From Fumia xinanensis (GTDB lineage Bacteria > Bacillota > Clostridia > Oscillospirales > Ruminococcaceae), in assembly GCF_014384905.1 (NCBI RefSeq), contig NZ_JACRSV010000004.1:124001-188000 (forward strand): DNA of 64,000 nucleotides, given 5' to 3'. Positions 35,624 through 44,594 of this stretch are shown one piece after another (positions within the stretch are counted from its first letter, which is position 1; each line of letters starts with the position of its first letter). Made by a program: the position numbers and the translations under genes. The notes beneath the pieces are model-generated. The model saw only the letters and a list, made by a program, of their open reading frames with translations. It searched no databases and was not told the origin of the DNA.

Positions 35624-37201
35624 TTAATCGTCATCCGCAGGAAAAGGGAACCCGCCGCCTGCACTCTTTTGCTGTACCAAACGGCGCATAATATCCTTTT
35701 GATAGTAGACCCAAATGTTCCACAACATGATTTCCTGGTTAGTGTCGGTGACAATGGGACGTTTATTTTCCCGTTCCTCCCGGACACGGCGGTTGTGTTC
35801 CTCGTCCCCCAGGCCGAGCATTTTGTTAAAATACCACTTTGACAGGTCTGGGGCGATCATCATTGCCGGTTGATTCCGGCTGGTGACGATTTGATAGGGG
35901 CGCTTGACCCGTCGGACTTCATCGGTAGTCAGCAGCTTGCGTTCCGACAGGGAAATGCTGTGAGAGGATGAGGGCATGGTGAACTTTGCGTGATTTGCCG
36001 ACAACTGATAACTGGAGGTGGTGTAAGAGCCGAGTTTGTCGGAAATTTCCCGCAGCGTTTCCGGGTCGTCGGCCTGCAGGTACACCCAGGTTTGGCAGTT
36101 TGCTTTAATCGTATCGGCAATGTTATCGTCGTATTTTTGCTTAAGCTGGCTGAAACTTTGGATGTACAGGGAATACCGTATCCCGCGTCCTGCGGCAACG
36201 GTCAGTTTGTTGCTCATGTCAGAAATCGGCGTAAAATTGCCAAACTCGTCCAGCAAAAAGTTTGTCCGTTGTTTGAGCCGTCCGCCGCGACGGTCTGCCG
36301 CTTCGGCTAAAAGCTCATACTGCTGGCTGACAATCAGGCTGGCAATGGGGTAGAAAGTGGTCTTTTCATCCGGCAGGATAATAAAGAGGGCCTGCTTTTT
36401 ACTGCCCATGTCTGCGAGGGAAAAGTCGCTTTTATGGGTGATGGCGTAAATGGATTTTGAGGTGAACAGGCGCAGGGTTGTGAGGGCAGAGGTATAGAAA
36501 CTTCCCCTTGTCCTCGAAGGGGCTACGTCGGAAATGGAAAGCAGTGCTCTGGCCGGGTGGGAATTGGGCAGTTTTTTTACATATTCGAGAATCGGCATTT
36601 TGCCTCCAATTGATTTGCACATCTCCGAGATAAACCAGTACACATTCGTCATGTTTTGTAGTTCCGGCCTTTTTTGGTTATCGCAGACCACGCAAAGGAT
36701 TGCGGCGGCAATGATGGAACACTCGCCGTTTGTCCAGATTTTTTCCCCTTTTGCCTCTCCGACCAGATTGGTGGTTAAATCCCAGGCCATCATTTCCGCC
36801 CGGTCGGTATCTCCTTCGTTAACAGCGTCGATAACAGGCTGTAACAGATTATACCGCATACTTTTGGCGGGCGTTTTAAAGTCGAGGCAAAGCACCTCGT
36901 AGCCGAGTTTTTTTAGAAAATCGGCGGTATAGTGATAGAGCTCTGCTTTCGGGTCGGAGACGCAGATACTTTCACCAGCGAGACCGAGGGTGCATATCGA
37001 CGGGAGCACAAGGCACCGGGACTTTCCGCTTCGCGTCGCTCCAATGCACAAAAGGTGGGAATCTTCTTCGACATAATAGATTCGTTCGTTATCTCCCTCC
37101 CGTCTCATACCGATAACAATACCGCCCTTTTTTAAATTAAGGGTGTTTACATTGGATTCCTTTTTAAAGGCTGAATGGTTAAAGTTCCAAATCATCCTCA
37201 T
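35624..37201 (-). CDS. VirD4/TraG coupling protein, ATPase part
   Basis: 525 residues. The P-loop GATRSGKSR is near residue 53, followed by ICVSDPKAELYHY and FLLDEFGNFTPI (Walker B). RGIRYSLYIQSFSQLKQKY completes the TraG/VirD4 pattern. It moves the relaxase-DNA complex to the channel. The usual N-terminal membrane domain is missing here and is found as a separate protein two genes upstream (37736-38197). The start overlaps the gene at 37179 by 23 bases. Confidence 0.92.
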   Translation of the reverse strand: MRMIWNFNHSAFKKESNVNTLNLKKGGIVIGMRREGDNERIYYVEEDSHLLCIGATRSGKSRCLVLPSICTLGLAGESICVSDPKAELYHYTADFLKKLGYEVLCLDFKTPAKSMRYNLLQPVIDAVNEGDTDRAEMMAWDLTTNLVGEAKGEKIWTNGECSIIAAAILCVVCDNQKRPELQNMTNVYWFISEMCKSIGGKMPILEYVKKLPNSHPARALLSISDVAPSRTRGSFYTSALTTLRLFTSKSIYAITHKSDFSLADMGSKKQALFIILPDEKTTFYPIASLIVSQQYELLAEAADRRGGRLKQRTNFLLDEFGNFTPISDMSNKLTVAAGRGIRYSLYIQSFSQLKQKYDDNIADTIKANCQTWVYLQADDPETLREISDKLGSYTTSSYQLSANHAKFTMPSSSHSISLSERKLLTTDEVRRVKRPYQIVTSRNQPAMMIAPDLSKWYFNKMLGLGDEEHNRRVREERENKRPIVTDTNQEIMLWNIWVYYQKDIMRRLVQQKSAGGGFPFPADDD

Positions 37202-37733
37202 TCGCTCCCTCAGCTTCCTCGTCTATTACAGCTTGTATCAAGGCGTCTGTATGATTTTGAAAATCGGAAAAAAAGTCTTTGATTGCTTCCGGCAGATTGT
37301 TTTTATCCAGATGGATATCCCCTATAACCGTCGGAGTATAGGCGTAAGTATACTCTCCACTGTACATTTTCTGCATATATGCCAGTATTTCTTCATCTTC
37401 AATATACCCTTGTATTGCCACCCCATACTTTGTGAGAAAGTGTGTCTCACAATGTTCACCGGACGATTGCAAATCAATTCCGAGCAGTGCAAGGCAGATC
37501 CTTCCCGTCCCCAAACTGCGGATGATACCGGGAAGTATAGCATATTCCAATTCCCCGCGGCATTTAAGGCAGTCGGAACCGTATTCTTTCACGGCCGCTT
37601 CATGCAGCGTATTTAACACTAATTTTGCATAGCTTTTATCTTCTGTATCATAAGACTGCTGAAGCCTCTCATAGTCGATAAACGGAAGAATATTGCGGTT
37701 GAGATAATTGATATAGGAGTCGCAGCGATCCAT
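37179..37733 (-). CDS. hypothetical protein with DDLEL tail, between coupling-protein parts
   Basis: 184 residues, soluble, cysteines in SDCLKCRGE, no known family. It ends NEDDLEL, the acidic tail shared by several other proteins in this element. It is inserted between the membrane part and the ATPase part of the coupling protein and is translationally coupled to the latter. That position suggests a role in substrate selection or relaxosome docking, which is inference. Confidence 0.6.
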   Translation of the reverse strand: MDRCDSYINYLNRNILPFIDYERLQQSYDTEDKSYAKLVLNTLHEAAVKEYGSDCLKCRGELEYAILPGIIRSLGTGRICLALLGIDLQSSGEHCETHFLTKYGVAIQGYIEDEEILAYMQKMYSGEYTYAYTPTVIGDIHLDKNNLPEAIKDFFSDFQNHTDALIQAVIDEEAEGANEDDLEL

Positions 37734-37735
37734 GT

Positions 37736-38197
37736 CTATTCATCCTCCTTCTGGTGTTTTAGAAAGTCAATATCCTCATATCCGCTGTCAATCAGGGATT
37801 TTACAAATTTGTCGTGCGGATCGAGGATAAAACTGTGAAATGCCCTGTCTTTTTCAGTATCGGTGAGCCACCGGGCCGAACCGTGCTGATACTGTCCGAC
37901 AGCGCGGGGCGTTTGAATATCCGGCGTGATTTCCTCCAAATCAGATTGATAGGGATACAAATTGGTGGTAAAAAACAGGACGGCGAGAATCAGAAAAAAA
38001 CCTTGGATACAGAGAAACAGTAAAAAGTGCTGTTTGTTCGTTACCAGGCTTTTTAGACAATATCCCACCGGCTGGAAGATGAGGCGGGGAGAAGTATGGG
38101 AGAGTAAGCCGTGAAGTGCAGTAGAAAAAAATAGGTTGAGCACACAGCCTCCCAGAAAAATAAGGGCACAGACTAACAATTTCTGTTTGATCTTCAT
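37736..38197 (-). CDS. VirD4/TraG coupling protein, N-terminal membrane part
   Basis: 153 residues: two membrane helices (about 8-30 and 56-78), then VGQYQHGSARWLTDTEKDRAF. The GSARW block is the segment found just before the ATPase domain in full-length Clostridial VirD4-like proteins. The protein stops shortly after it, so this is the membrane half of a split coupling protein. It overlaps the upstream gene by 4 bases and is followed 2 bases later by the DDLEL-tailed gene. Confidence 0.7.
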   Translation of the reverse strand: MKIKQKLLVCALIFLGGCVLNLFFSTALHGLLSHTSPRLIFQPVGYCLKSLVTNKQHFLLFLCIQGFFLILAVLFFTTNLYPYQSDLEEITPDIQTPRAVGQYQHGSARWLTDTEKDRAFHSFILDPHDKFVKSLIDSGYEDIDFLKHQKEDE

Positions 38198-38928
38198 AGC
38201 TCCGCCTCTAATTCTCCAGCATTTTCCCGTTCAGACAGGATAGATTCCATACTTTGTAGGATTTCTTCGACCCGTTGACTTATAATCGGCTTGTCGCAGG
38301 TCCATGAGAACAGCCGCAATGGGTCAACGACACCATAAAAGTCCGAACGCTCCCACTGAACGTATCTACCGGATAGCAGATTTTCGGCATAAACAGCTTG
38401 TCCGCGGGCGCCAAAGGTACAACCCAATCCGGTTCTGGCAAGCCAAAGGGAATCGTCCGCTGTGATTTTAGACCACTGACCGTATGCCTCCGGTTTTAAA
38501 ACCAGAATTTGATTTTCATAATTCATCTTTTCACTTTCAGGGATACAATCTTCATATGAAAAGGCGGTGTCGTTCTGCCGTATTTTATACCCCGCCTGCA
38601 CATACTCATCGGGTACATACAGGCGGGGCATATCCAGTTTTTCGGCAAGTGCAATTTCACCGTACATACCTGTAGATACCGTACTTCCCATCACCCATAT
38701 TTCATCGCAGTGTTTTAGCAGTTCAAGCCCCATTTTCAGCCCTTGTTCCCGCTGTTCTGGCTTTTCATCATCCAGGTATTTTGTAAAGATGGTGTGCGGG
38801 GCAAGTGGAACAACGCCGCAGGAAGCGGCGTAGGCGCAGTATTCCTCCGCCTTTCTGATATTTTGTTCAATACTTTTCCCGTGAGTATCGTCTCCGCGTA
38901 AAGGAGAGCAGATATATGTCAGTCTCAA
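38194..38928 (-). CDS. DUF4406/nucleoside deoxyribosyltransferase-like protein
   Basis: 244 residues. The N-terminal 130 have YICSPLRG, then VPLAPHTIFTKYLDD and CDEIWVMGSTVSTGMYGEI. This resembles DUF4406 and the nucleoside 2-deoxyribosyltransferase-like fold. The C-terminal part (to residue 244) is unassigned and ends GELEAEL. Some such phage and plasmid proteins act on nucleotides, but no catalytic role is shown here. TTG start behind GAGGTG. Confidence 0.65.
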   Translation of the reverse strand: MRLTYICSPLRGDDTHGKSIEQNIRKAEEYCAYAASCGVVPLAPHTIFTKYLDDEKPEQREQGLKMGLELLKHCDEIWVMGSTVSTGMYGEIALAEKLDMPRLYVPDEYVQAGYKIRQNDTAFSYEDCIPESEKMNYENQILVLKPEAYGQWSKITADDSLWLARTGLGCTFGARGQAVYAENLLSGRYVQWERSDFYGVVDPLRLFSWTCDKPIISQRVEEILQSMESILSERENAGELEAEL

Positions 38929-38940
38929 ATACTTATCACC

Positions 38941-39306
38941 TCATTCAAGTTCGAGCCCTTCCAGCTCTATGTCTGAAATTGGGGGTTCAAATCCAGTGCT
39001 GTATTCCGGTTCATTGAGCTGACGCAGCGCTTCCAGCCGGGATATTTCTTTTGAATCAGTTATAAGTTCTTGTTCTAGTAAAGTGTCCGCAACTAAGGCA
39101 TTGGATACATCGTCGGTAAAACAGACGGATTCTCCGTCCGTTTCAGCTCCATTTATCACTGATTCGGGCAGGATTTCTTCTGCCAATTCTTTTGGCAGTT
39201 CCAGCCCTCTTTTCCGACTGCCGACGATTTCATAAATTCCTTCTGCAATTTCAATACAGGTAAGAATATTCCCCCATATATCTGGATTGGGCCGTCCATC
39301 TCGCAT
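38941..39306 (-). CDS. hypothetical acidic protein
   Basis: 121 residues, rich in Glu and Leu, no membrane helix, ending DIELEGLELE, a looser version of the acidic tail seen on neighbours. GGAGGAACGACA precedes the ATG. It is the first gene after the Fic terminator, so it probably opens the long transfer operon. Function unknown. Confidence 0.5.
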   Translation of the reverse strand: MRDGRPNPDIWGNILTCIEIAEGIYEIVGSRKRGLELPKELAEEILPESVINGAETDGESVCFTDDVSNALVADTLLEQELITDSKEISRLEALRQLNEPEYSTGFEPPISDIELEGLELE

Positions 39307-39340
39307 TGTCGTTCCTCCTTTTGCTTTTTTGGGATAAAGA

Positions 39341-39373
39341 AAGAGCCTGTGGAGTTTTTCCTCACAGGCTCTT
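39341..39373 (-). terminator. terminator after the Fic gene
   Basis: 11-bp stem AAGAGCCTGTG / CACAGGCTCTT with an 11-base loop and a T-rich tail on the minus strand. It isolates the Fic gene from the transfer operon. Confidence 0.78.
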
Positions 39374-39439
39374 GATATATCGAATATTTTATTGGGATAA
39401 TTTTGTCACGCTGTTTACAGACTTCCGGTTTATAAAGCA

Positions 39440-40441
39440 TTACTTTTTAAGAAGCTCGTATGCCCAATGCCCGCCTCTATGGCAACGGATAAGTCGGCCT
39501 TCTTTTACCAGCGAGGTGAGAATCCGGTTAGCTGTAGCTGACGACACATCACATAATTTCTGAACATTGGCATTCGTAATATAGTCGTGCTTTTGTAAAT
39601 ATACCTGAATCTTATTCCAGCGAAGCTGTGCCTTATTTGTAACGTCATCGCTCATTTCATCTCTCACATTAACGGCTTCTATGAGGGATGCTTTGATAGC
39701 TGACAGCATAAATTCTATGAATACCGTTGATTCTCCGGCCTCATTTGCAGCATTGATAGCCGCATAATAATCCTGCTGATTGGCATGAATGATAGACTCT
39801 ATGGGAAGCCAGGCAAACCCAGGAACCCATTTTGACAGCAACAGCGTATGCCATAGGCGCCCGATTCGCCCGTTTCCATCTGCAAAGGGATGAATCAATT
39901 CCAGCTCATAGTGAAACACACAACTGCGAATGAGCATATGCAGGTCGCTGTTTTGGGTCCAGTCCAGTAATTGGCTTACCAAATCGGGCACATATTGCGG
40001 GAGCGTTCCAAAATGGAGAACGTGGCCTTCCTGATCCACTACTCCCACCGGATGGGAACGAAACACACCGGCTTCTTCCACTAAGTCGTGCACCATAATA
40101 CCGTGCGCCATAAGCAAGTCATCAATAGAATACGGGTCCAAGTCCTCTAAACGCTCATAAATTTCATATGCGTTTTTTACTTCTGCAATATCTTTCGGCG
40201 GCGCTAAGACGTGCTTTCCGTTTAAAACGGCTGTTACCTGTTCCAAACTTAGCGTATTCTGTTCAATTGCAAGGGAACCATGTATGGTACGAATACGGTT
40301 AAGACGGCGTAACTGGGGACTGCTGGTAAGATGATTGGTCAGTGACAGTTTACCTACCAGTTCAGAGATTTCTGCCACATAATCAATAATTGTATTCGTA
40401 ATTTGAAATGGAGGCTGTTTGTTTTTCATAGGATACCTCAT
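39440..40441 (-). CDS. Fic-domain protein with C-terminal winged helix
   Basis: 333 residues. The catalytic motif HPFADGNGRIGR is near residue 184. An N-terminal helix with GSLAIEQN resembles the inhibitory S/T-x3-E-G/N motif, imperfect at its last position. The C-terminal 70 residues look like a winged helix (NVQKLCDVSSATANRILTSL). Fic proteins transfer AMP or other phosphates to target proteins. With its own promoter and terminator it is a stand-alone cargo gene, possibly a self-limited toxin or regulator. Confidence 0.9.
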   Translation of the reverse strand: MRYPMKNKQPPFQITNTIIDYVAEISELVGKLSLTNHLTSSPQLRRLNRIRTIHGSLAIEQNTLSLEQVTAVLNGKHVLAPPKDIAEVKNAYEIYERLEDLDPYSIDDLLMAHGIMVHDLVEEAGVFRSHPVGVVDQEGHVLHFGTLPQYVPDLVSQLLDWTQNSDLHMLIRSCVFHYELELIHPFADGNGRIGRLWHTLLLSKWVPGFAWLPIESIIHANQQDYYAAINAANEAGESTVFIEFMLSAIKASLIEAVNVRDEMSDDVTNKAQLRWNKIQVYLQKHDYITNANVQKLCDVSSATANRILTSLVKEGRLIRCHRGGHWAYELLKK

Positions 40442-40463
40442 TTAGAATGGATTGTACGCCTTT

Positions 40464-40492
40464 AGTATACCATAGTGATTATGTTTCAGCAA
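40464..40492 (-). promoter_or_regulatory. promoter of the Fic gene
   Basis: Minus strand TTGCTG (40492-40487), 17-base spacer, TATACT (40469-40464), 23 bases before the start codon. Confidence 0.55.
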
Positions 40493-40594
40493 TACATCGC
40501 TCATTCATCTATCAAAATATCATGTTCGGATTTTTATATAACATCATCCTGGCCAATCGAAAATGTCATTGTAGAATAGACGGATTTTTGTCCA

Positions 40595-41293
40595 CTAATC
40601 TCCTATTTCTATATCGTTTTCCCGCATAAACTCCGATTCAAAATCGAAATCATAATTCTGTTTTCTTAGTTCAGGTATAATGTCCTCAATTTTATCTATG
40701 ATTTGTCCCACTGTCATCAGGTCGTCATTGGAGACGTTGTTATCCAATACGTTCATTTTCACAAGGCCAGCATGAAGGATTCGCAGCTCCGATTCAGAGA
40801 AAAGCGTCCTTTCATCTATCAGTCCTGAACGGATGGCAAAATCCTGTGCGGCGGGTTCGCGGGAGTAAAAGATGCGCCGATTCTCCGTTTCTCCTGCGGG
40901 ATTAGTCATATATGTGTTAAATACATATCCAAACAGGTGATGTTCCCGCGCCGCCAAGGTAAAATGCTGGTATTCCGATAGCTTATACCATCCGTTTGAC
41001 ATTTTTTCAGTTTGGTCGGTATAAGGGCATTCTGTACAGATGCCCATTTTCAAGGCGGTTGCTTGCGCGATGTCTTGAATCTGGTTCATTAGCTTAGAAA
41101 ATTCTTTTTCCTTCATCAATAGCTGCGTCTGTGAACACGGAGCGATGGTATCCGCTTTGCTGAAATAGGCGATAAGCTTTCCCTTACGATAGATGTCTGC
41201 AATATAGTCCGTCGATTCGCTCCGATGAGGGTGGAATTCACGCCGTGCAAGTTGATCGAAATATAGCCGGTAAAAGTCTATTTTACTCCTCAT
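40595..41293 (-). CDS. hypothetical conjugative-element protein
   Basis: 232 residues starting MRSKIDFYRLYFDQLARREF. The segment CTECPYTDQTEK holds two cysteines. It ends NDIEIGD, loosely like the acidic tail of neighbouring proteins. ATG 41293 has GGAGG seven bases upstream; an upstream ATG at 41311 lacks such a site. No family that I recognise. It lies downstream of the relaxase in what appears to be a mobilisation operon. Confidence 0.5.
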   Translation of the reverse strand: MRSKIDFYRLYFDQLARREFHPHRSESTDYIADIYRKGKLIAYFSKADTIAPCSQTQLLMKEKEFSKLMNQIQDIAQATALKMGICTECPYTDQTEKMSNGWYKLSEYQHFTLAAREHHLFGYVFNTYMTNPAGETENRRIFYSREPAAQDFAIRSGLIDERTLFSESELRILHAGLVKMNVLDNNVSNDDLMTVGQIIDKIEDIIPELRKQNYDFDFESEFMRENDIEIGD

Positions 41294-41336
41294 GTAATAC
41301 CTCCTTGCCAATCATTGTTATCAATATCCAACCTCC

Positions 41337-41654
41337 TCAACGAAATCTTTTTCGCCGTTTGACGGCTTCTAGGATTTTAATAAACTCCAATATCTTCTGT
41401 GCAGCCTCCTGTTCGGCATAGGAGAGCCTTACTTTTTTCTCTCTTTCCAAGTCGTACCGAAAGCAGGAGCCGTCCGGTCGGTTTGGAAACATGCAGGATG
41501 GAATATTACTTTTTAGAGTATATGGGCATCCATGACAGGGGTGATGTTTTGGAAATTGGTAGGGGATACGCGCATCGTAATGGATGCCGAAACTCTTTTG
41601 TGGGATGTAGATGGCGATACCGCCCTTTTTATATGAGCTTACTGTAACATTCAA
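41337..41654 (-). CDS. small Cys-rich basic protein downstream of relaxase
   Basis: 105 residues. Four cysteines are clustered in PCHGCPYTLKSNIPSCMF and SCFRY, suggesting a bound zinc, and the C-terminus is basic (AVKRRKRFR). TTG start behind AAGGA. A DNA-binding or relaxosome accessory role is possible from context only. Confidence 0.5.
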   Translation of the reverse strand: MNVTVSSYKKGGIAIYIPQKSFGIHYDARIPYQFPKHHPCHGCPYTLKSNIPSCMFPNRPDGSCFRYDLEREKKVRLSYAEQEAAQKILEFIKILEAVKRRKRFR

Positions 41655-41701
41655 TTTTATCGTTCCTTTCTGTACAGGCGGCAGCCCTCAATTCAATTAA
41701 C

Positions 41702-41731
41702 AAGGGATGGAAATTTAAATTTCCATCCCTT
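41702..41731 (-). terminator. 30-base palindrome at the end of the relaxase gene
   Basis: Perfect palindrome AAGGGATGGAAATTT / AAATTTCCATCCCTT covering the stop codon at 41715. It can act as a bidirectional terminator or protect the 3' end of the mRNA. Confidence 0.55.
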
Positions 41732-42953
41732 TATCTTTGTGTTTTAAATACCACTCTTTCTTTGCGAATTTGGATAAATCCGTACTCATGGCCTCCTCCT
41801 GTCCTTCATATTCGTCGTCCAGCGCCATAACCGCCTGTTCCAGCATCATCAAGATTTCACAGAGCATTTCTTCGGCATAATACTCTTTCTGCGCTTGGCT
41901 GTACTCATAAGACGCCAGCTCCCTGTCTTTATTCAACAACACTTTAATGGCCTTCAGGACTTTATTTGCAATCAGCTTATCTACTTCTGCAATCGCTTTT
42001 TTTCTTATCTCCGTCACATTTTCCGGGCTGCTGTTATACAGCATAGCGAGGCGGCATTTGCTGTCGGCGTAATCCTCAGTCAATTGCCGGATGTACTCAT
42101 TCTTTTCTTTGAGCAGTATAACAAAGGAATCCAGTTCTGCTTTGACTTCCTCCGGCAACAGTTGATACAAAAGCCGACCGGCTTTCGGCATTTTATCCTT
42201 CAGGGGAAAGAGATAGGGGATAAACGCTGTCAAGTCGGCTTTGCCGATTACATCGCCAAACGATGGCCTGCCGATTTCTTCCTCACCAATATCGGAAGAT
42301 TCCTCCAGCAGACTGCGGTATTCCTTTGGCTTTAATTCCTTCACAAAGGCCTCAAAATCTGCGGCGGCTTTGTCCGTTATCTCTGAAAGTTCTGTCCGGG
42401 CTTTATCTTTGGCCGCCAGGAAAGCCTGTATCTTTTCCGAAAAAGTTTCTTTAATTAAGGCAATTCGTATGTTGTCCGGTATTTGGGGAGAGACATAGGG
42501 AATCATTGTCTTTTGGTTTTTATCCCAAAACACTACATGGAGATGGGGATGGTTTTGCTCATTATGATGTGCCGCAGCCCATTGTAAATCCTGCGGACGG
42601 ATACCGTTTTTCTGAGCGAGTATCCGTATATGCTGCTCGATATACTCCTCCCAGGCTTTGTGGTCGGATAGATGCAATTCAACGGCAGTTTCAGGTAAAA
42701 AGGAGATGATGCCGCGAAAGATATTTACTCGGCGGTAAGAGAGTTCCCGTACCAGTCGCCCGACCTCCTGCCATGACTGAAATTCGGTTACTTCATCCGA
42801 TGGCGAGAGCTTGCCGAACAAACCGTGCCGCATCCCCTCTTTTTTGGAGGCGCCGGGACGGGTGGCGATATACCCGATGTGGGCGTAATTGCATTTGGGC
42901 GTTTTGCGGTAATTGGGATGCTTGTGCCGCTGCTTATACATGAGAATCGACAT
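41715..42953 (-). CDS. MobP-type relaxase
   Basis: About 412 residues. An N-terminal YIATRPGA segment is followed by the metal-binding histidine motif HNEQNHPHLHVVFWD near residue 140, and then by a long helical, charged C-terminal half. This is the MobP/MobA-like relaxase plan (MobP3-like, from memory). The enzyme nicks at oriT through a tyrosine and pilots the strand through the coupling protein. ATG 42953 has AAAGGAA six bases upstream. The RHH partner gene and candidate oriT lie just upstream. Confidence 0.8.
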   Translation of the reverse strand: MSILMYKQRHKHPNYRKTPKCNYAHIGYIATRPGASKKEGMRHGLFGKLSPSDEVTEFQSWQEVGRLVRELSYRRVNIFRGIISFLPETAVELHLSDHKAWEEYIEQHIRILAQKNGIRPQDLQWAAAHHNEQNHPHLHVVFWDKNQKTMIPYVSPQIPDNIRIALIKETFSEKIQAFLAAKDKARTELSEITDKAAADFEAFVKELKPKEYRSLLEESSDIGEEEIGRPSFGDVIGKADLTAFIPYLFPLKDKMPKAGRLLYQLLPEEVKAELDSFVILLKEKNEYIRQLTEDYADSKCRLAMLYNSSPENVTEIRKKAIAEVDKLIANKVLKAIKVLLNKDRELASYEYSQAQKEYYAEEMLCEILMMLEQAVMALDDEYEGQEEAMSTDLSKFAKKEWYLKHKDKGMEI

Positions 42954-42980
42954 ACACAATTCCTTTCCTTAGAACGCGAT

Positions 42981-43072
42981 GTTTGAAGCGGTTTTGCCGC
43001 AGGCGAAATTGCCGCTATGCTTTCCAGCGGCAAAGCTCCAAACTCGCTGTTTGAAAGATTTATCTTTCAAAC
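42981..43072. other. candidate oriT region
   Basis: Between the relaxase and the RHH gene lie three nested inverted repeats: GCGG-N5-CCGC (42988-43000), TTGCCGCT-N9-AGCGGCAA (43009-43033) and GTTTGAAAGAT-TT-ATCTTTCAAAC (43049-43072, overlapping the end of the RHH gene). Inverted repeats between a relaxase gene and its accessory gene are typical of oriT, though a terminator is equally possible for the last one. No nick site is identified. Confidence 0.35.
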
Positions 43073-43548
43073 GAATCTCCTTTAACTGCCCGAATTGTCT
43101 TTTTCATTTCCTTGTCGTCCAAAAAGGCGGCTATGGCGTCGGCGTTCTTTTGATTGGCGTATGCAAGCGCCTTTTTCCGAGCCGCCGCTTCAATTTTTTC
43201 AAAAGTAGAATATCGGTCGCGGTCAATTAAATCAGATATGATGGCGATGTTGGCATAGTAGCCCGCCGCCGAGATAATCGTCAGGCGGTTGATAAGTCCG
43301 GCAAGCCGGTTTCCCAGCTTTTTGATTTGGAGGGACAATTCCTCTTTGATAACGCCGTTAATGAGGCCAATATTTTCCGCGCTAACTTCAATATCCAGAT
43401 AACCGTCAATAGCATGGCGTATCTCTTTGGATAAATTTGTGCCGTTTTTCGCGGCAAGCCGTCTCAGGGTATCAATGGTATCCTTTGGCAGATGGAGTGA
43501 AACACGCTCAGTTTTGAGTGGAATATTATCTTTCCGTTTCTCTATCAC
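43060..43548 (-). CDS. ribbon-helix-helix relaxosome accessory protein (MobC-like)
   Basis: 162 residues. The N-terminal RVSLHLPKDTIDTLRRLA and SKEIRHAIDGYL look like a ribbon-helix-helix DNA-binding fold. The middle LGNRLAGLINRLT resembles MobC proteins. It would bind oriT and help the relaxase. GTG start five bases after AGGAGG. Directly upstream of the relaxase. Confidence 0.7.
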   Translation of the reverse strand: MIEKRKDNIPLKTERVSLHLPKDTIDTLRRLAAKNGTNLSKEIRHAIDGYLDIEVSAENIGLINGVIKEELSLQIKKLGNRLAGLINRLTIISAAGYYANIAIISDLIDRDRYSTFEKIEAAARKKALAYANQKNADAIAAFLDDKEMKKTIRAVKGDSFER

Positions 43549-43600
43549 TATCGCCTCCTGTCAATAAAACATCGCTTTCTACCTCATCTCCCCAAACGTC

Positions 43601-44098
43601 CTATCCTTCTGTTTTCTGACGGGCAAACAGCTCGACGCGGGGTAAATCGCCCAAGAGCTTTACAATACGCGTCCGTGTTTCATCCGGTTTTTTGCTGTGT
43701 TCTTCAATATGGGAAATGATGACCTGATGTACCGCCGCAGACTGCCTTTTCGGATATCCTTTGGTCGCTAAAAGGCAAAACTCCGCATTTGCCCGTGTCC
43801 AATTTCCAAGTCCCCAAAACAGGGTATCCGATTTCTTATTTTGTTTGATCCAGACGAACGCCACGGTCTTATATAAAAAACCCCATGCTTTCAAAACGGA
43901 AAAACTGTCTTGAAGCAGGGGAAAGGTCGTCCATAGAAAGAGAGCGCAGTTGGCATCGGCTATATTCTGTACCGGAATCTTCTGTATTTCTTCAAGGCTC
44001 ATGGTGGGGTAATGGCTTTCTGCCGTCCCCCTTAAGTTATTTTTTGAATACATCTTGTATTGCCAAGGGGGATCAGCGTAAATGATGCTATACTTTTT
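43601..44098 (-). pseudogene. MT-A70 adenine methyltransferase without a start codon
   Basis: The frame from 44098 encodes KKYSIIYADPPWQYK and then a typical MT-A70 body with NCALFLWTTFP and NWTRANAEFCLLATKGYP. DPPW (44063-44074) is the catalytic motif of N6-adenine methylases. The codon where ATG should stand is TAA (44099-44101), six bases after GGGAAAGG. The first available ATG, 44053, lies after DPPW. The gene is therefore probably inactive, unless an unusual start is used. Intact homologues usually begin with a methionine directly before KKY. Confidence 0.6.
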
Positions 44099-44241
44099 TT
44101 AGATATACCTTTCCCTTCCTTTCGAGTATGTCAAAAATCATACGGCAGGATGTGAAATCATACTGTCGGTCATAGGGTTAAACCCGTTGAAAACTCTGTT
44201 TTCAAGCTGTGAGTGTACTGGAAGTATGACGGCTATTCCTG

Positions 44242-44303
44242 CCTTAACCGGAACCTTCAGGCTTCGCCTGCGGGTTCCGGTTAAGGGGCGTCCCAAAGGG
44301 ACG
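44242..44303. repeat. clustered strong hairpins
   Basis: A 14-bp inverted repeat CCTTAACCGGAACC / GGTTCCGGTTAAGG (44242-44286) encloses a smaller AGGC-TTC-GCCT hairpin, and CGTCCC-AAA-GGGACG follows at 44289-44303. They lie immediately downstream of the 78-residue gene on the minus strand, without a T-run. Function unknown: a structured RNA end, a protein-binding site or a mobile-repeat remnant. Confidence 0.6.
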
Positions 44304-44306
44304 GCT

Positions 44307-44543
44307 TTATACCGATGAAAAAAGAAGTGAGTGTATAATGGCTTCCTTTGCTTTAACAGCAGTGGGGAAGGAAGCCTTCTCACCCGTGATGTATTCCGAA
44401 AGCCGGTTGAAGTCCGACAGGGGAAAGATACTATCCGGTAGGGAACGAATTGTATCGGCCTGTGGTTCTGTAATGCGGATATGACGCAGGTCGGAAATAT
44501 ATGTGCAGCCCAGGCAGGCTGCGGTCACATCAAAAATATCCAT
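44307..44543 (-). CDS. small hypothetical conjugative-element protein
   Basis: 78 residues: TAACLGCTYISDLRHI followed by a region rich in Ser, Pro and Leu. The short Cys-x-x-Cys-free core and helical C-terminus give no family. GAGAGGATAGTAAA precedes the ATG. Followed at once by the hairpin cluster. Confidence 0.5.
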   Translation of the reverse strand: MDIFDVTAACLGCTYISDLRHIRITEPQADTIRSLPDSIFPLSDFNRLSEYITGEKASFPTAVKAKEAIIHSLLFSSV

Positions 44544-44594
44544 TTTACTATCCTCTCTTAAAACATTTCCAATTGTTAGCAGAGCATAAAAATA

